A DNA stretch of 8,041 bases from Verrucomicrobiota bacterium (GTDB lineage: Bacteria; Verrucomicrobiota; Verrucomicrobiia; Limisphaerales; JAEYXS01), in NCBI GenBank assembly GCA_021156225.1, contig JAJNBN010000137.1, positions 1-8,041 on the forward strand, read 5' to 3'. A program made the translations under genes and the position numbers. The notes beneath the pieces were generated by a model, which saw only the letters and a list, made by a program, of their open reading frames with translations, was not told the DNA's origin and made no database searches. The stretch's first letter is position 1, and every line of letters begins with the position of its first letter. Shown one piece after another: positions 1 through 7,393 of this stretch.

Positions 1-355
1 TGGGCCACGCTCTCCCGGTCATCGTGGTGAGGGCATAAAAAAGGATGACCGTGGCCAGAAGATGGAGGCTGACGTTCATCAGGTGATGGCCTGATGGATT
101 CACTCCGAAGAGGGTGACATCCAGCATGTGAGAAATCCACGTCACCGGATGCCAAAATATTTCGGCGCTTTCCGTGAACGCCCAAACGATACCGGCCCTG
201 GAAAATCCCTGCATCACGGCCGGATTGTTTGTCACGTGCAGGTCGTCATCGTAATTAAGGAATTCAAACTTCGACGCGGGAAAGAACAGCAACAGCGTCA
301 CCAGGCCCAGGCAGAGGGCGATGCCGCGGATGAGATTTCGATGGGCCGATTCCAT
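1..355 (-). CDS. GT-C type membrane glycosyltransferase, N-terminal part (3' end outside window)
   Basis: Reading the minus strand from the ATG at 355-353 gives 118 codons with no stop before the window edge. The protein begins MESAHRNLIRGIALCLGLVT. A membrane segment lies at about residues 9-28, followed by an acidic loop NYDDDLHVTNNPAV (34-47), then WHPVTWISHMLD (68-79), LFGVNPSGHHLMN (82-94) and a second membrane segment at about 93-111. This order of motifs is typical of large bacterial polytopic proteins related to protein O-mannosyltransferases, usually ending in TPR repeats. In GT-C enzymes the acidic pair in the first external loop (here D36-D37) is usually catalytic, with a lipid-linked sugar as donor. 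A purine-rich stretch AAGGCGGG ends about 8 bases before the ATG and supports the start. The family call is from motif memory; donor, acceptor and C-terminal domains cannot be seen. Confidence 0.82.
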   Translation of the reverse strand, partial: MESAHRNLIRGIALCLGLVTLLLFFPASKFEFLNYDDDLHVTNNPAVMQGFSRAGIVWAFTESAEIFWHPVTWISHMLDVTLFGVNPSGHHLMNVSLHLLATVILFYALTTMTGRAWP

Positions 356-426
356 TGCTGTTGCCCGCCTTGGTACGTCAGCGGGGCGGCAGGGTGAAGC
401 CAAAAGCGCAAGGAGCGAGCATTGGT

Positions 427-455
427 TTTATCAATGTTGACGATTTCATTATCAA
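427..455 (-). promoter_or_regulatory. Candidate sigma-70 type promoter for the leftward glycosyltransferase gene
   Basis: On the minus strand TTGATA (455-450) is followed by a 17-base spacer and GATAAA (432-427). These match the -35 and -10 consensus at 5/6 and 4/6 positions. A transcript would begin near 420, giving a leader of about 65 bases before the ATG at 355. Both boxes lie in copies of an 8-base direct repeat TTATCAAT (428-435 and 449-456) spaced 21 bases. A plus-strand TTGACG (437-442) in the same place could be the -35 of the DUF2339 gene, but no good -10 lies at the right distance (CGCAAT, 460-465). Judged by consensus only. Confidence 0.38.
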
Positions 456-520
456 TTCACGCAATGTCGGCCGGCCATTCTATCCTGCTGGTCGAAGTCA
501 CATTTTTCCAGTTGATGAAC

Positions 521-527
521 AGAAAGG
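521..527 (+). promoter_or_regulatory. Ribosome binding site for the DUF2339 gene
   Basis: AGAAAGG lies 7 bases before ATG 535. It is the deciding evidence for choosing this start over the long upstream extension of the same frame to TTG 355. Confidence 0.55.
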
Positions 528-534
528 CCATCTC

Positions 535-3300
535 ATGAAACCCAGCGCACAAGCGGAATTGATGCATCTGCGGGATGACTATGAACATATCCGCCGGCAG
601 GTGGAGCGGCTCGGTTTTCGATTGGACACCTTCGAGCAGGAGCTTTTAACCGAACAACGGGGGGAGGCGGTCGGAGCGACTGGGCCGGACAGGACACCCG
701 TCCAGCCTCCGCCGTTACCTGACTTGCCCCTGATGCCGTTTCCGCCCATGGCCGGGAGTTCTGCGACCGTTGAGGCGGCTTCAATCCCGCCGGAACAGCT
801 TTCCGCTCCGCCTCCTTCCGTGGAGGGCGTCAGTGCTCGTTCGGCGAATCTTGAGATGAAGCTGGCGACGTATTGGTTCGTTCGGTTGGGGGTGGTGCTG
901 TTGCTGACGGGATTGGCCTTTTTCGGTTACTTCACCTACCAGCATGTCATTCCGCAGTTGAACCAGTGGGGCAAGCTGGGGGCGATCAGTCTGATGGGGG
1001 CATTGTTGATCGGCGGCGGTCTTTGGTGCGAGCGCCGTGCGGACAATGAGAAGCTGCAAACTTTCGGGCGGATCATCTTCGGCGGCGGGTTGGCGACGCT
1101 CTACTTCATGCTCTATGCGGCACATCACATCCCCCACTTGCAAGTGGTACCCAGTGCCACGGTGGATGGCTTGCTGCTCTTTGGCTGGGCGGGCTTGATC
1201 GTATGGCTGGCGGACCGACGCCGCTCGGAGGTGCTGGCGCTCTTTGCTATCGGCATGTCCTACTACACCTCGGCAGTGAGCCAGTTAGGTGTATTCACGC
1301 TGGTTTCGAATCTGATCCTGACGATCGCCTCGGTAGTCTTTCTGGTGCGGCATCGCTGGGCGGTTCTCTCACTGGCCAGCATGGTGGCGACCTACATCGG
1401 ATATGGATTCTGGCGTTTCTATCACAGCATGGAGTGGCTTACCGGGCCCGGTGGTGACCAGCTCTGGCTGGGGGTGGCGTGTCTGGCGGGTTGCTGGCTG
1501 GTCTTGACGGTGGGTGCCTTCACCCGACGCACGCCAGGATTGGACGCGACTACTCGGGCCGCCATGCTCGTGCTGAACAATTCCTTCTTCTACGGCAGTG
1601 CGGCATTGACGTTTGTACAGTTCCATCGCGAATCCTTCTGGTGGGTGTCGTTGGCATTCGGCGGTATCTGCACCGCGCTTAGCGCAGTGGCGAATCGAAA
1701 ACTCAGCGATGAATCCATCGTGCGCCAATGGTTGTTGGGGCAGGGGGTGCTGTTCGTGACGATAGGAATTATCGAGCATTTCAGCGGCGTGCACCTCGGG
1801 TTGATCCTGTGCGTGGAGGCGCTGGCCCTGATGCTCGCGGGGCAGGCCATGAATCTGCGCTTACTGCGCGCGGCGGCGTATGTGGTGGGTTTTATCGGCA
1901 CCTTTTCCGCATGGTCAGGCATCGAATTGAACAATTGGGCGGCTGGCATGGAGGCGCTCGGGGCTGGTTTGGTGCTGGCTGCCACCGGCTGGTTTGTGCG
2001 CCGTTACCGTGCGGATGAGGATTGGCTGGCGACCAAGGTGACGTTGTGGAGTGGAGCGGCGCTACTGCTTTGGTTTGAAATCATCTGTCATAACGTGGAT
2101 GAGATACATCGTCCGCTGGTCCTGTCCCTCGCCGCGTTGCTGCTGGCGCTGGCCTTGCCGCTTCATCGCCTGAAGCCGCTCGCGACTTGGGGCCAAGGTT
2201 ATCTGATCGTGGCGCAAGGAATGTGGCTGACAGACACGCAGATGTTTTTTCCGGCGTGGACCATTGCCGTTCTCATCGTCATCACCTTCGCACTCGCGCA
2301 ATGGTGGCAGCGGCAGGAGACGGTGAATGAAGAAGGGCGGACGCTGACGTTGTCGTTGCTGGCCATGATGGCGCTTTTCCTCGGTTTGCATTGGCTGGCC
2401 CGTGAGTGGGTGCTGGACCAGCGAATCCTGGTGACGGCACTCATCGGCGTGCTGGTGGTCGCTTATGGGGCGCTGACGCGGTGGTGGGCGCTGACCGTCA
2501 TCGGCCAGATCATCATCGCCTATCTCGGTGTGCAGTTTCTCCAAGGCATGGGCCGGGTGGATGACATGCGCAATCTGGTGCCCGTGCTCACCTTTGCGCT
2601 TTTCGGCGGCGCTCTCCGCATCTGGTCGGCGAGCAATGGACAGAAGGATACGCGTGATAGATTCGACTGGCTGGCGAACACCTACCACTTGCTGGCCGCC
2701 TTAATGACCATTGTCTGGATACATCAATACGTAGGCCATCTCCAGCACGTGTGGATGCAGATGGCGTTGGGCTTGGGCATGTTCCTCATCGGTTGGAAGT
2801 TTCAACGGCAGGGCGCGTTGCTACTGGCTGTGCTGTTTGCGGGAGTGGCGTTCTTTGATTTCTGGCTGCAAAAGGGCGCGCCCCATGTCTATTGGGCCAA
2901 TTTGCTTGCCATCCTCACACCGCTGGTCGTGCAACAGATGTTGCGTCGTTCCCGTGAGAGATTCGAGGTGGAGGAGCGTTGGCACTTGATGCTGACGGTC
3001 ATCAGTGGCGTGAGCGTCTGGCTGTATGTCTCCGAATGGGCGGCCAACCGGATGCTCACCGCAAGCTGGACGGCGCTGGCATTCGCCTTCCTGGCGGGTG
3101 GATTGGTCGTGAAAGAACGTGCGTGGCGCTGGCTGGGTTTGGTGATGCTGACCTGCGCCATCGGACGCGCCATCTTCATGGATGTGTGGAAACTGGGTGT
3201 GCTTTATCGGGTGCTGAGTTTCATGGCCTTGGGCATTGCTCTCATCGTGCTGGGATACATCTACACGCGATATCAGGAGAAGATCAAAAAGTGGCTGTGA
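535..3300 (+). CDS. DUF2339 family multi-pass membrane protein
   Basis: Encodes 921 residues. The N-terminus is soluble: a heptad-like helical segment at about 5-45 (AELMHLRDDYEHIRRQVERL), then a proline-rich linker at about 51-96. From residue about 104 to the end it is almost continuous hydrophobic segments, roughly two dozen. The entry signature of DUF2339 is recognisable: SANLEMKLATYWFVRLGVVL, a following GKLGAISLMGALLIGGGLWC, and FGRIIFGGGLATLYFMLYAA. So is its C-terminal signature RVLSFMALGIALIVLGYIYT. No biochemical function is established for the family, so none is assigned. The start is ATG 535 because AGAAAGG (521-527) sits 7 bases upstream and the coiled coil begins there. The frame stays open back to a TTG at 355, but the extra 60 residues are not hydrophobic and would overlap the divergent gene's start codon. 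It is convergent with the dehydrogenase gene. Confidence 0.88.
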   Translation: MKPSAQAELMHLRDDYEHIRRQVERLGFRLDTFEQELLTEQRGEAVGATGPDRTPVQPPPLPDLPLMPFPPMAGSSATVEAASIPPEQLSAPPPSVEGVSARSANLEMKLATYWFVRLGVVLLLTGLAFFGYFTYQHVIPQLNQWGKLGAISLMGALLIGGGLWCERRADNEKLQTFGRIIFGGGLATLYFMLYAAHHIPHLQVVPSATVDGLLLFGWAGLIVWLADRRRSEVLALFAIGMSYYTSAVSQLGVFTLVSNLILTIASVVFLVRHRWAVLSLASMVATYIGYGFWRFYHSMEWLTGPGGDQLWLGVACLAGCWLVLTVGAFTRRTPGLDATTRAAMLVLNNSFFYGSAALTFVQFHRESFWWVSLAFGGICTALSAVANRKLSDESIVRQWLLGQGVLFVTIGIIEHFSGVHLGLILCVEALALMLAGQAMNLRLLRAAAYVVGFIGTFSAWSGIELNNWAAGMEALGAGLVLAATGWFVRRYRADEDWLATKVTLWSGAALLLWFEIICHNVDEIHRPLVLSLAALLLALALPLHRLKPLATWGQGYLIVAQGMWLTDTQMFFPAWTIAVLIVITFALAQWWQRQETVNEEGRTLTLSLLAMMALFLGLHWLAREWVLDQRILVTALIGVLVVAYGALTRWWALTVIGQIIIAYLGVQFLQGMGRVDDMRNLVPVLTFALFGGALRIWSASNGQKDTRDRFDWLANTYHLLAALMTIVWIHQYVGHLQHVWMQMALGLGMFLIGWKFQRQGALLLAVLFAGVAFFDFWLQKGAPHVYWANLLAILTPLVVQQMLRRSRERFEVEERWHLMLTVISGVSVWLYVSEWAANRMLTASWTALAFAFLAGGLVVKERAWRWLGLVMLTCAIGRAIFMDVWKLGVLYRVLSFMALGIALIVLGYIYTRYQEKIKKWL

Positions 3301-3304
3301 ACTT

Positions 3305-3401
3305 GGAGCGCCGACCTCTGATCGGGTGCGAGTGCCAAAAGCACAATGTCGGCGTTTAGTTCACAGCGGGTGATTCGCGCCGGATCGGAGACCGGCGCTC
3401 C
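3305..3401. repeat. Imperfect inverted-repeat element filling the spacer between convergent genes
   Basis: The 27 bases at 3305-3331 match the reverse complement of 3375-3401 at 22 of 27 positions. The first nine bases (GGAGCGCCG) are identical, and four of the five mismatches are transitions. The two arms flank a 43-base centre. The right arm is itself a perfect 7-bp hairpin, GCGCCGG (3377-3383) with CCGGCGC (3392-3398) around an 8-base loop; the left arm can form the equivalent hairpin less perfectly (G3308-C3312 with G3325-C3329, one wobble pair). The element occupies nearly all of the 107-base spacer between the DUF2339 and dehydrogenase stop codons. A palindrome of palindromes like this resembles REP/BIME or small MITE-type elements, and it may also end transcription from both sides. 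Whether copies exist elsewhere cannot be seen from one window. Confidence 0.6.
3309..3357 (+). terminator. Possible terminator of the DUF2339 gene
   Basis: CGCCGAC (3309-3315) can pair with GTCGGCG (3348-3354), which is followed directly by TTTAGTT. An inner hairpin GTGC-CAAAA-GCAC (3332-3344) lies within the loop. It starts 9 bases after the DUF2339 stop codon. The U-run is only three bases and the outer stem encloses a long interrupted loop, so this is a weak candidate. It competes for the same bases with the hairpin of the left repeat arm. Confidence 0.3.
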
Positions 3402-3407
3402 GCAGAA

Positions 3408-6371
3408 TCACTTGTTCGCCATGACGATGAACTCCAGCAGGTTTGCCAGGTCTTGTGGTGTGAGTCCGGCTTCCAGTCCTTCGGGCATGAGGGATTGGCC
3501 GTTGCTGTTCATCTTCACGATATTGCTGCGGGTGACGGTGGTTTCCTGGCCGAAGGCCATGCGCAGAGTGACGTTGCTGGGGGATTCATTCACTACGAGG
3601 CCGCTGTAGCTTTCACCGTCCCTCGTATCGATGGCGTAGCTGAGGAATTGCGGTGGCACTTCGCGATTGGGGTCGAGGATGTTCACCAGCAGTTTTTCGC
3701 GACCAGTCGTTTTCACGGTGACAATGTCTGGCCCGAGAGCGTGGCCTTCACCTTCGGCGCGATGGCAGGAGACGCACCGTTCCGCATAGATCAGCTTTCC
3801 TTGCTTGGCATCGCCTTTGAGTTTGAGGGCGGGCTCGAACGCTTTGATTACATCGTCGCGTTTGGGCGTGTTGCTTTGGGCGAAGAGTTTTTCCGCCCGA
3901 CCTTTGAGTGCGGGATCACGCTGTTCACGCAGCCGTTTTACTTGTGCCGCCGAGATTTCATGAGGTTTGATTTTCCCGGTTTCCAAGGCAGCCAACAGGT
4001 CCTGGTGATATTCAGTCCTTTTGAGCAACAGCTCGGCCGCTGATCCCCGGGCGGGTTGCGTGAGTTGATCCCACTGTTTGAGGAGACTGCCGGGCATGTA
4101 ATGGGATTGCTTGCCATCCAAAGCAGCCAGCGCAGCCAGTTGGATGGCCGTGCTGTTCTCGCGTTTTAGCAGGGAGGCCAGCAGCTCCGCGCTGTCTTGT
4201 GGATTGAAGGCCAGCGCTTGGATGGCTTCGATCCGGCTGGCGTCCGGCAGGTCCGCGCGGGTGGCGTCTTTGGCTGCAGCCGAGAATATCTTGGTGAGGT
4301 ATTGATTCTGATCCACTTTGGCTAAAGTGTATCCGCTCCGCTTGGCACCTTCCCCAAGTGCCCGAACATAAACATAGGCATCCGGTGCGCCAATCTTCTC
4401 CAAAGCGGCCAGCGACTCGCTAGCGCCGCGGAATTCCATTTTTGCGCCGGCGAGTGAGAGCAACTCCGGCAGAAAGGCGCGGCCAGCAGCGGACTTATGA
4501 AAGCTTCCGTCTTTGAAGGCCTTCGCGAGCAGCGGTTCAACGGCGGGGGGCATGGAATTGAGCAGGGCCACACGCATCCATTTATCGGCACCATCTTGTT
4601 TGGCCAAGGCGAGCAAGGCGGGTCTGCGGTTGGTTGGGTTCAATTCACCGAGTGCGAATGCGACCTGATAACGCACGGTGATGTCCGGATCATTGGCCAG
4701 CTTGGTGAGCGCTTCCGGGAGCAAGTTGGAGGCGGGCGGTTTCAATAACTTCTCGGAGAGCTTCACGGCGTGAGCGCGGACCAAGGCATCCGAATCCTTC
4801 ATCGCTTGCAGAACGATTGTGCTATTCAAGGTGCCTTGCCCCTGCAGCGCATACAGTGCGTGCATACGTCCATATGCCGACTTCGATTCCTTCAGCAGTT
4901 GCTCGAGCAACGGCGTCGCCGTCTTGTCCTGTTGCTCAAAGAGCAAGCGTGCGGCGGTATCGCGATGCCAGCCATTCGGATGCGCCAAGGTGGCGACCAG
5001 CTCTTGCGTCGTTGCTTTACTAAGCGCAGGCAGTTTGGGTTGCTGGAAGCCATCGGGCACGACGCGATAGATGCGGCCGCGGTCGTTGCCGCTGTTCAGG
5101 TCCACGAACTTCTTGATGGACTCGGGGATGGACCACGGGTGCTCGATGACCTCGCGATACATATCGACGATGTAGAGGCAGCCATCGGGTGCATTGGCGA
5201 AGTTCACGGGGCGGAACCAATTGTCCGTGCTGGCGATGAATTCAGATTTCTGTTCATCGGCCGCGCGCTCGGCAATGAGTCCTGCGCCATCCGGACGGAT
5301 GCGTTTGCGGTGGACGAGATTACTCCCGGCATCACCGATGAAGGCGTTTTCCTGAAACTCGGGCGGATACGCATTGCCGCGATAGATGGTGACTCCTGTC
5401 GCGCCAGTAAAGTAACCGGAGGCGCGCCCACCACCTTCCACCACACCCTTCACCGTGCCGTCCACCCGCCACTTGGTGCGGATGATGCGCCAGGCTTCAT
5501 CGGGACTGGTGCGATAGACCTCTGCCGCCGGGCCATCCACGGGAATGTCCACCAGCGGATTCGGCATGAGGTAATTCGGGTTGCGTGAGGCATACTTGCT
5601 ATCGAACAGGTAGGCCATCAAGTGGCGGCTGTTGCTGGTGGCATAACGGCGTCCGTTGCTATCGAAGCTCAGGCCGTTCTGACCGCCACCGGCTTCAGCG
5701 AAGAGTTCGAGAGTGGTGGTGTTAAAATAGAAGTCGCGTCGGCTCACATTCAAAGGTGCGTCATTGGGACGGGCGAGGTTGCGCAAGACGCCACCGTTCG
5801 GACCAGTTGCGCCGTGGATGCGGTTGTCCAATCCCCAATGCATGCTGTTCGGCAGGGCCTGCATGTTCAGGCGGGCGATGCCTTCGCCGAAGCCGGTGAA
5901 GATCACCTTTCGTTCATCCGCTTGGCCGTCGCCGTTCGTGTCCTTGAACCAGATGAGGTCGGGGGAAGCGGTGACGAAGATGCCGCCATTGGCGCAGATG
6001 ACGCCGGTGGCCCAAGGGAGGTCTTTCGCGAAGATCGTGCTTTTGTCGAATTTCCCGTCGCCGTTGGTATCTTCTAGCAACTTGATGCGGCTGAGTTTTT
6101 CATCGCGGCGCTCGGAGTAATCGATCATCTCCACCACGAACATGCGGCCGTTTTCATCGAAGGAGATGGCCACAGGCGAGACCAGCAAAGGCTCATGGGC
6201 GACCAATTCCAAACGGAAACCGGGGCGGACGGTGAACGTTTTCATCACGTCCGCCGGCTCGGTGGGCTTCAGGCGGGGCAGGTCTTGCGCGGTCAATTCG
6301 GGCTCAGCGGCAGACAGATTGAAGGCCAGGGCGAGCGTCGCAATAACCAGCGTGGCGGTCGATGTTTTCAT
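3408..6371 (-). CDS. PVC-type heme-binding CxxCH protein: secreted dehydrogenase-like propeller with helical repeats and C-terminal cytochrome c domain
   Basis: Encodes 987 residues. Residues 1-22 are a Sec signal peptide, with likely cleavage after LSAA. Residues about 35-440 form the 'putative membrane-bound dehydrogenase' beta-propeller of planctomycetes and verrucomicrobia, including NSMHWGLDNRIHG (175-187) and the segment WFRPVNF...DGCLYIVDMYRE (385-407). Two calcium-binding type loops DTNGDGxxD lie at 101-109 and 144-152. About 450-840 is alpha-helical and HEAT-like. The C-terminal cytochrome domain has CVSCH at 866-870 (C866 and C869 attach heme, H870 is the proximal ligand) and M962 in SLMPEG as the likely distal ligand. 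This suggests an exported oxidoreductase passing electrons from substrate oxidation to its own heme c; the substrate is unknown, sugars or polyols being a guess. No clear ribosome binding site precedes ATG 6371, but the signal peptide begins there. It is divergent from the exported amidohydrolase. Confidence 0.92.
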   Translation of the reverse strand: MKTSTATLVIATLALAFNLSAAEPELTAQDLPRLKPTEPADVMKTFTVRPGFRLELVAHEPLLVSPVAISFDENGRMFVVEMIDYSERRDEKLSRIKLLEDTNGDGKFDKSTIFAKDLPWATGVICANGGIFVTASPDLIWFKDTNGDGQADERKVIFTGFGEGIARLNMQALPNSMHWGLDNRIHGATGPNGGVLRNLARPNDAPLNVSRRDFYFNTTTLELFAEAGGGQNGLSFDSNGRRYATSNSRHLMAYLFDSKYASRNPNYLMPNPLVDIPVDGPAAEVYRTSPDEAWRIIRTKWRVDGTVKGVVEGGGRASGYFTGATGVTIYRGNAYPPEFQENAFIGDAGSNLVHRKRIRPDGAGLIAERAADEQKSEFIASTDNWFRPVNFANAPDGCLYIVDMYREVIEHPWSIPESIKKFVDLNSGNDRGRIYRVVPDGFQQPKLPALSKATTQELVATLAHPNGWHRDTAARLLFEQQDKTATPLLEQLLKESKSAYGRMHALYALQGQGTLNSTIVLQAMKDSDALVRAHAVKLSEKLLKPPASNLLPEALTKLANDPDITVRYQVAFALGELNPTNRRPALLALAKQDGADKWMRVALLNSMPPAVEPLLAKAFKDGSFHKSAAGRAFLPELLSLAGAKMEFRGASESLAALEKIGAPDAYVYVRALGEGAKRSGYTLAKVDQNQYLTKIFSAAAKDATRADLPDASRIEAIQALAFNPQDSAELLASLLKRENSTAIQLAALAALDGKQSHYMPGSLLKQWDQLTQPARGSAAELLLKRTEYHQDLLAALETGKIKPHEISAAQVKRLREQRDPALKGRAEKLFAQSNTPKRDDVIKAFEPALKLKGDAKQGKLIYAERCVSCHRAEGEGHALGPDIVTVKTTGREKLLVNILDPNREVPPQFLSYAIDTRDGESYSGLVVNESPSNVTLRMAFGQETTVTRSNIVKMNSNGQSLMPEGLEAGLTPQDLANLLEFIVMANK

Positions 6372-6447
6372 GGTTCAGCCAACAGACTACTGACGATGAT
6401 GGATACGTTTGTATTTGAAATCCTTTGGCGAAGGAACAGAATTTGCC
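6372..6447. promoter_or_regulatory. Short divergent spacer expected to hold promoters of both flanking genes
   Basis: Only 76 bases separate the start codons of the leftward dehydrogenase gene and the rightward amidohydrolase gene, so both promoters probably lie here or just inside a coding region. I find no convincing -35/-10 pair on either strand. The best plus-strand candidate, CTGACG (6390-6395) with TATTTG (6412-6417) at a 16-base spacing, is poor. A purine-rich AAGGA (6431-6435) ends 12 bases before the amidohydrolase ATG, a rather long spacing for a ribosome binding site. Confidence 0.4.
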
Positions 6448-7386
6448 ATGCCTAATTTCACCCGCCGCGATTTTCTGACAGGCACCGCCGCTGCCCTCGC
6501 GTGCTCCTGTGTCACCGCTGGAGCCGCTCCGAACCCGGATGAGCCGATCATCGATATCCATCAGCACACGGATTATTCAGGGCGGACGAATGAGCAATTA
6601 CTCATCCATCAGCGGGCCATGGGGGTCACGACGACGATTCTGTTGCCGGCGGGGCGGCCGATGAATCTGGACTCCACGCACAAGGGTAAGTCGAACGGAT
6701 TGGCAGCGGAGGCGAGCGGTAATGAAGCGGTGATGGCGATGGCGCGGGCGAATCCCAAGGAGTATCTCTTTTTCGTCAACGAAGTGCCGGACATCCCCGA
6801 GGCACAGAAGGAACTGGAGAAGTATCTAAAGCTGGGCGCGAAGGGCATCGGCGAGCAGAAGTTCAATGTGGATTGCGATTCTGTCCACATGCAGAAGATC
6901 GCGGAGGTGGCTCAGGAATTCGATGTGCCGGTGCTGATGCATTTCCAGCATGAGACGTATAACAAAGGGATCGAGCGTTTCTACAAGATGCTGGAGAAGT
7001 TTCCGAAGGTGAACTTCATCGGCCATGCGCAGACGTGGTGGGGGAATATCGACAAGGAGCATGTGCAGACGGTGCTCTACCCGATGGGCAAGGTGACACC
7101 GGGCGGCATCACGGACCGATACCTGACTGACTATCCGAACATGTATGCGGATATGTCAGCGGGTTCGGGACTGGGGGCGTTTCTGCGGGATGAGGAGCAT
7201 ACGAAGGCATTCTTCACGCGGCATCAGAACAAGTTGCTCTTCGGCACGGATTGCAATGACACGATCAGCCGGGGGCCGGGCTGTCAGGGCTCGCGGACGA
7301 TTGCGGCTATCCGGCGATTGGCGCCGAGCAAGGAGATCGAGCGGAAGATTTTCTACGGGAACTCGAAGCGGTTGTTTAAGTTGTGA
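6448..7386 (+). CDS. Tat-exported metal-dependent amidohydrolase (amidohydrolase_2 / TIM-barrel family)
   Basis: Encodes 312 residues. The N-terminus MPNFTRRDFLTGTAAALACS is a twin-arginine signal (R6-R7, then a weakly hydrophobic stretch), with cleavage likely near TAGA-AP (about residue 26). The mature part is an amidohydrolase-type TIM barrel: metal-binding HxH in IIDIHQHT (H38, H40), H165 in VLMHFQHE, H193 in FIGHAQTWW and the catalytic aspartate D268 in LLFGTDCND. It ends with FYGNSKRLFKL, where this family usually has an 'N-A-x-x-L' type end. Family members hydrolyse lactones, amides or decarboxylate ring acids; the substrate cannot be told. Tat export suits an enzyme that folds with its metal in the cytoplasm. 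ATG 6448 is chosen because the Tat motif begins there; an in-frame TTG at 6409 would put 13 extra residues before it. It is divergent from the dehydrogenase/cytochrome gene, suggesting a shared role. Confidence 0.9.
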   Translation: MPNFTRRDFLTGTAAALACSCVTAGAAPNPDEPIIDIHQHTDYSGRTNEQLLIHQRAMGVTTTILLPAGRPMNLDSTHKGKSNGLAAEASGNEAVMAMARANPKEYLFFVNEVPDIPEAQKELEKYLKLGAKGIGEQKFNVDCDSVHMQKIAEVAQEFDVPVLMHFQHETYNKGIERFYKMLEKFPKVNFIGHAQTWWGNIDKEHVQTVLYPMGKVTPGGITDRYLTDYPNMYADMSAGSGLGAFLRDEEHTKAFFTRHQNKLLFGTDCNDTISRGPGCQGSRTIAAIRRLAPSKEIERKIFYGNSKRLFKL

Positions 7387-7393
7387 GGCCAAT

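Noticed and set aside
128..397. Plus-strand ORF of 89 codons at the left edge
   Set aside because: It is antisense to the well-supported glycosyltransferase reading, has a basic low-complexity product and no recognisable domain.
469..476. GGCCGGCC palindrome in the divergent spacer
   Set aside because: An 8-base GC palindrome is expected by chance in DNA of this composition and has no flanking symmetry.
355..534. Extension of the DUF2339 protein to a TTG start
   Set aside because: The extra 60 residues have no family likeness, the TTG overlaps the ATG of the divergent gene, and ATG 535 has a well-placed ribosome binding site.
2062..2688. Minus-strand ORF of 208 codons inside the DUF2339 gene
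   Set aside because: Rich in Gln, Arg and His as expected of an antisense shadow of a hydrophobic GC-rich gene; no domain seen.
3453..4043. Plus-strand ORF of 196 codons inside the dehydrogenase gene
   Set aside because: Antisense to the cytochrome c and helical regions whose motifs are clear; no domain or ribosome binding site of its own.
4770..5588. Plus-strand ORF of 272 codons inside the dehydrogenase gene
   Set aside because: Long but antisense to conserved propeller and helical sequence; the product shows no recognisable family.
5622..6077. Plus-strand ORF of 151 codons inside the dehydrogenase gene
   Set aside because: Antisense shadow of the propeller domain, with no independent support.
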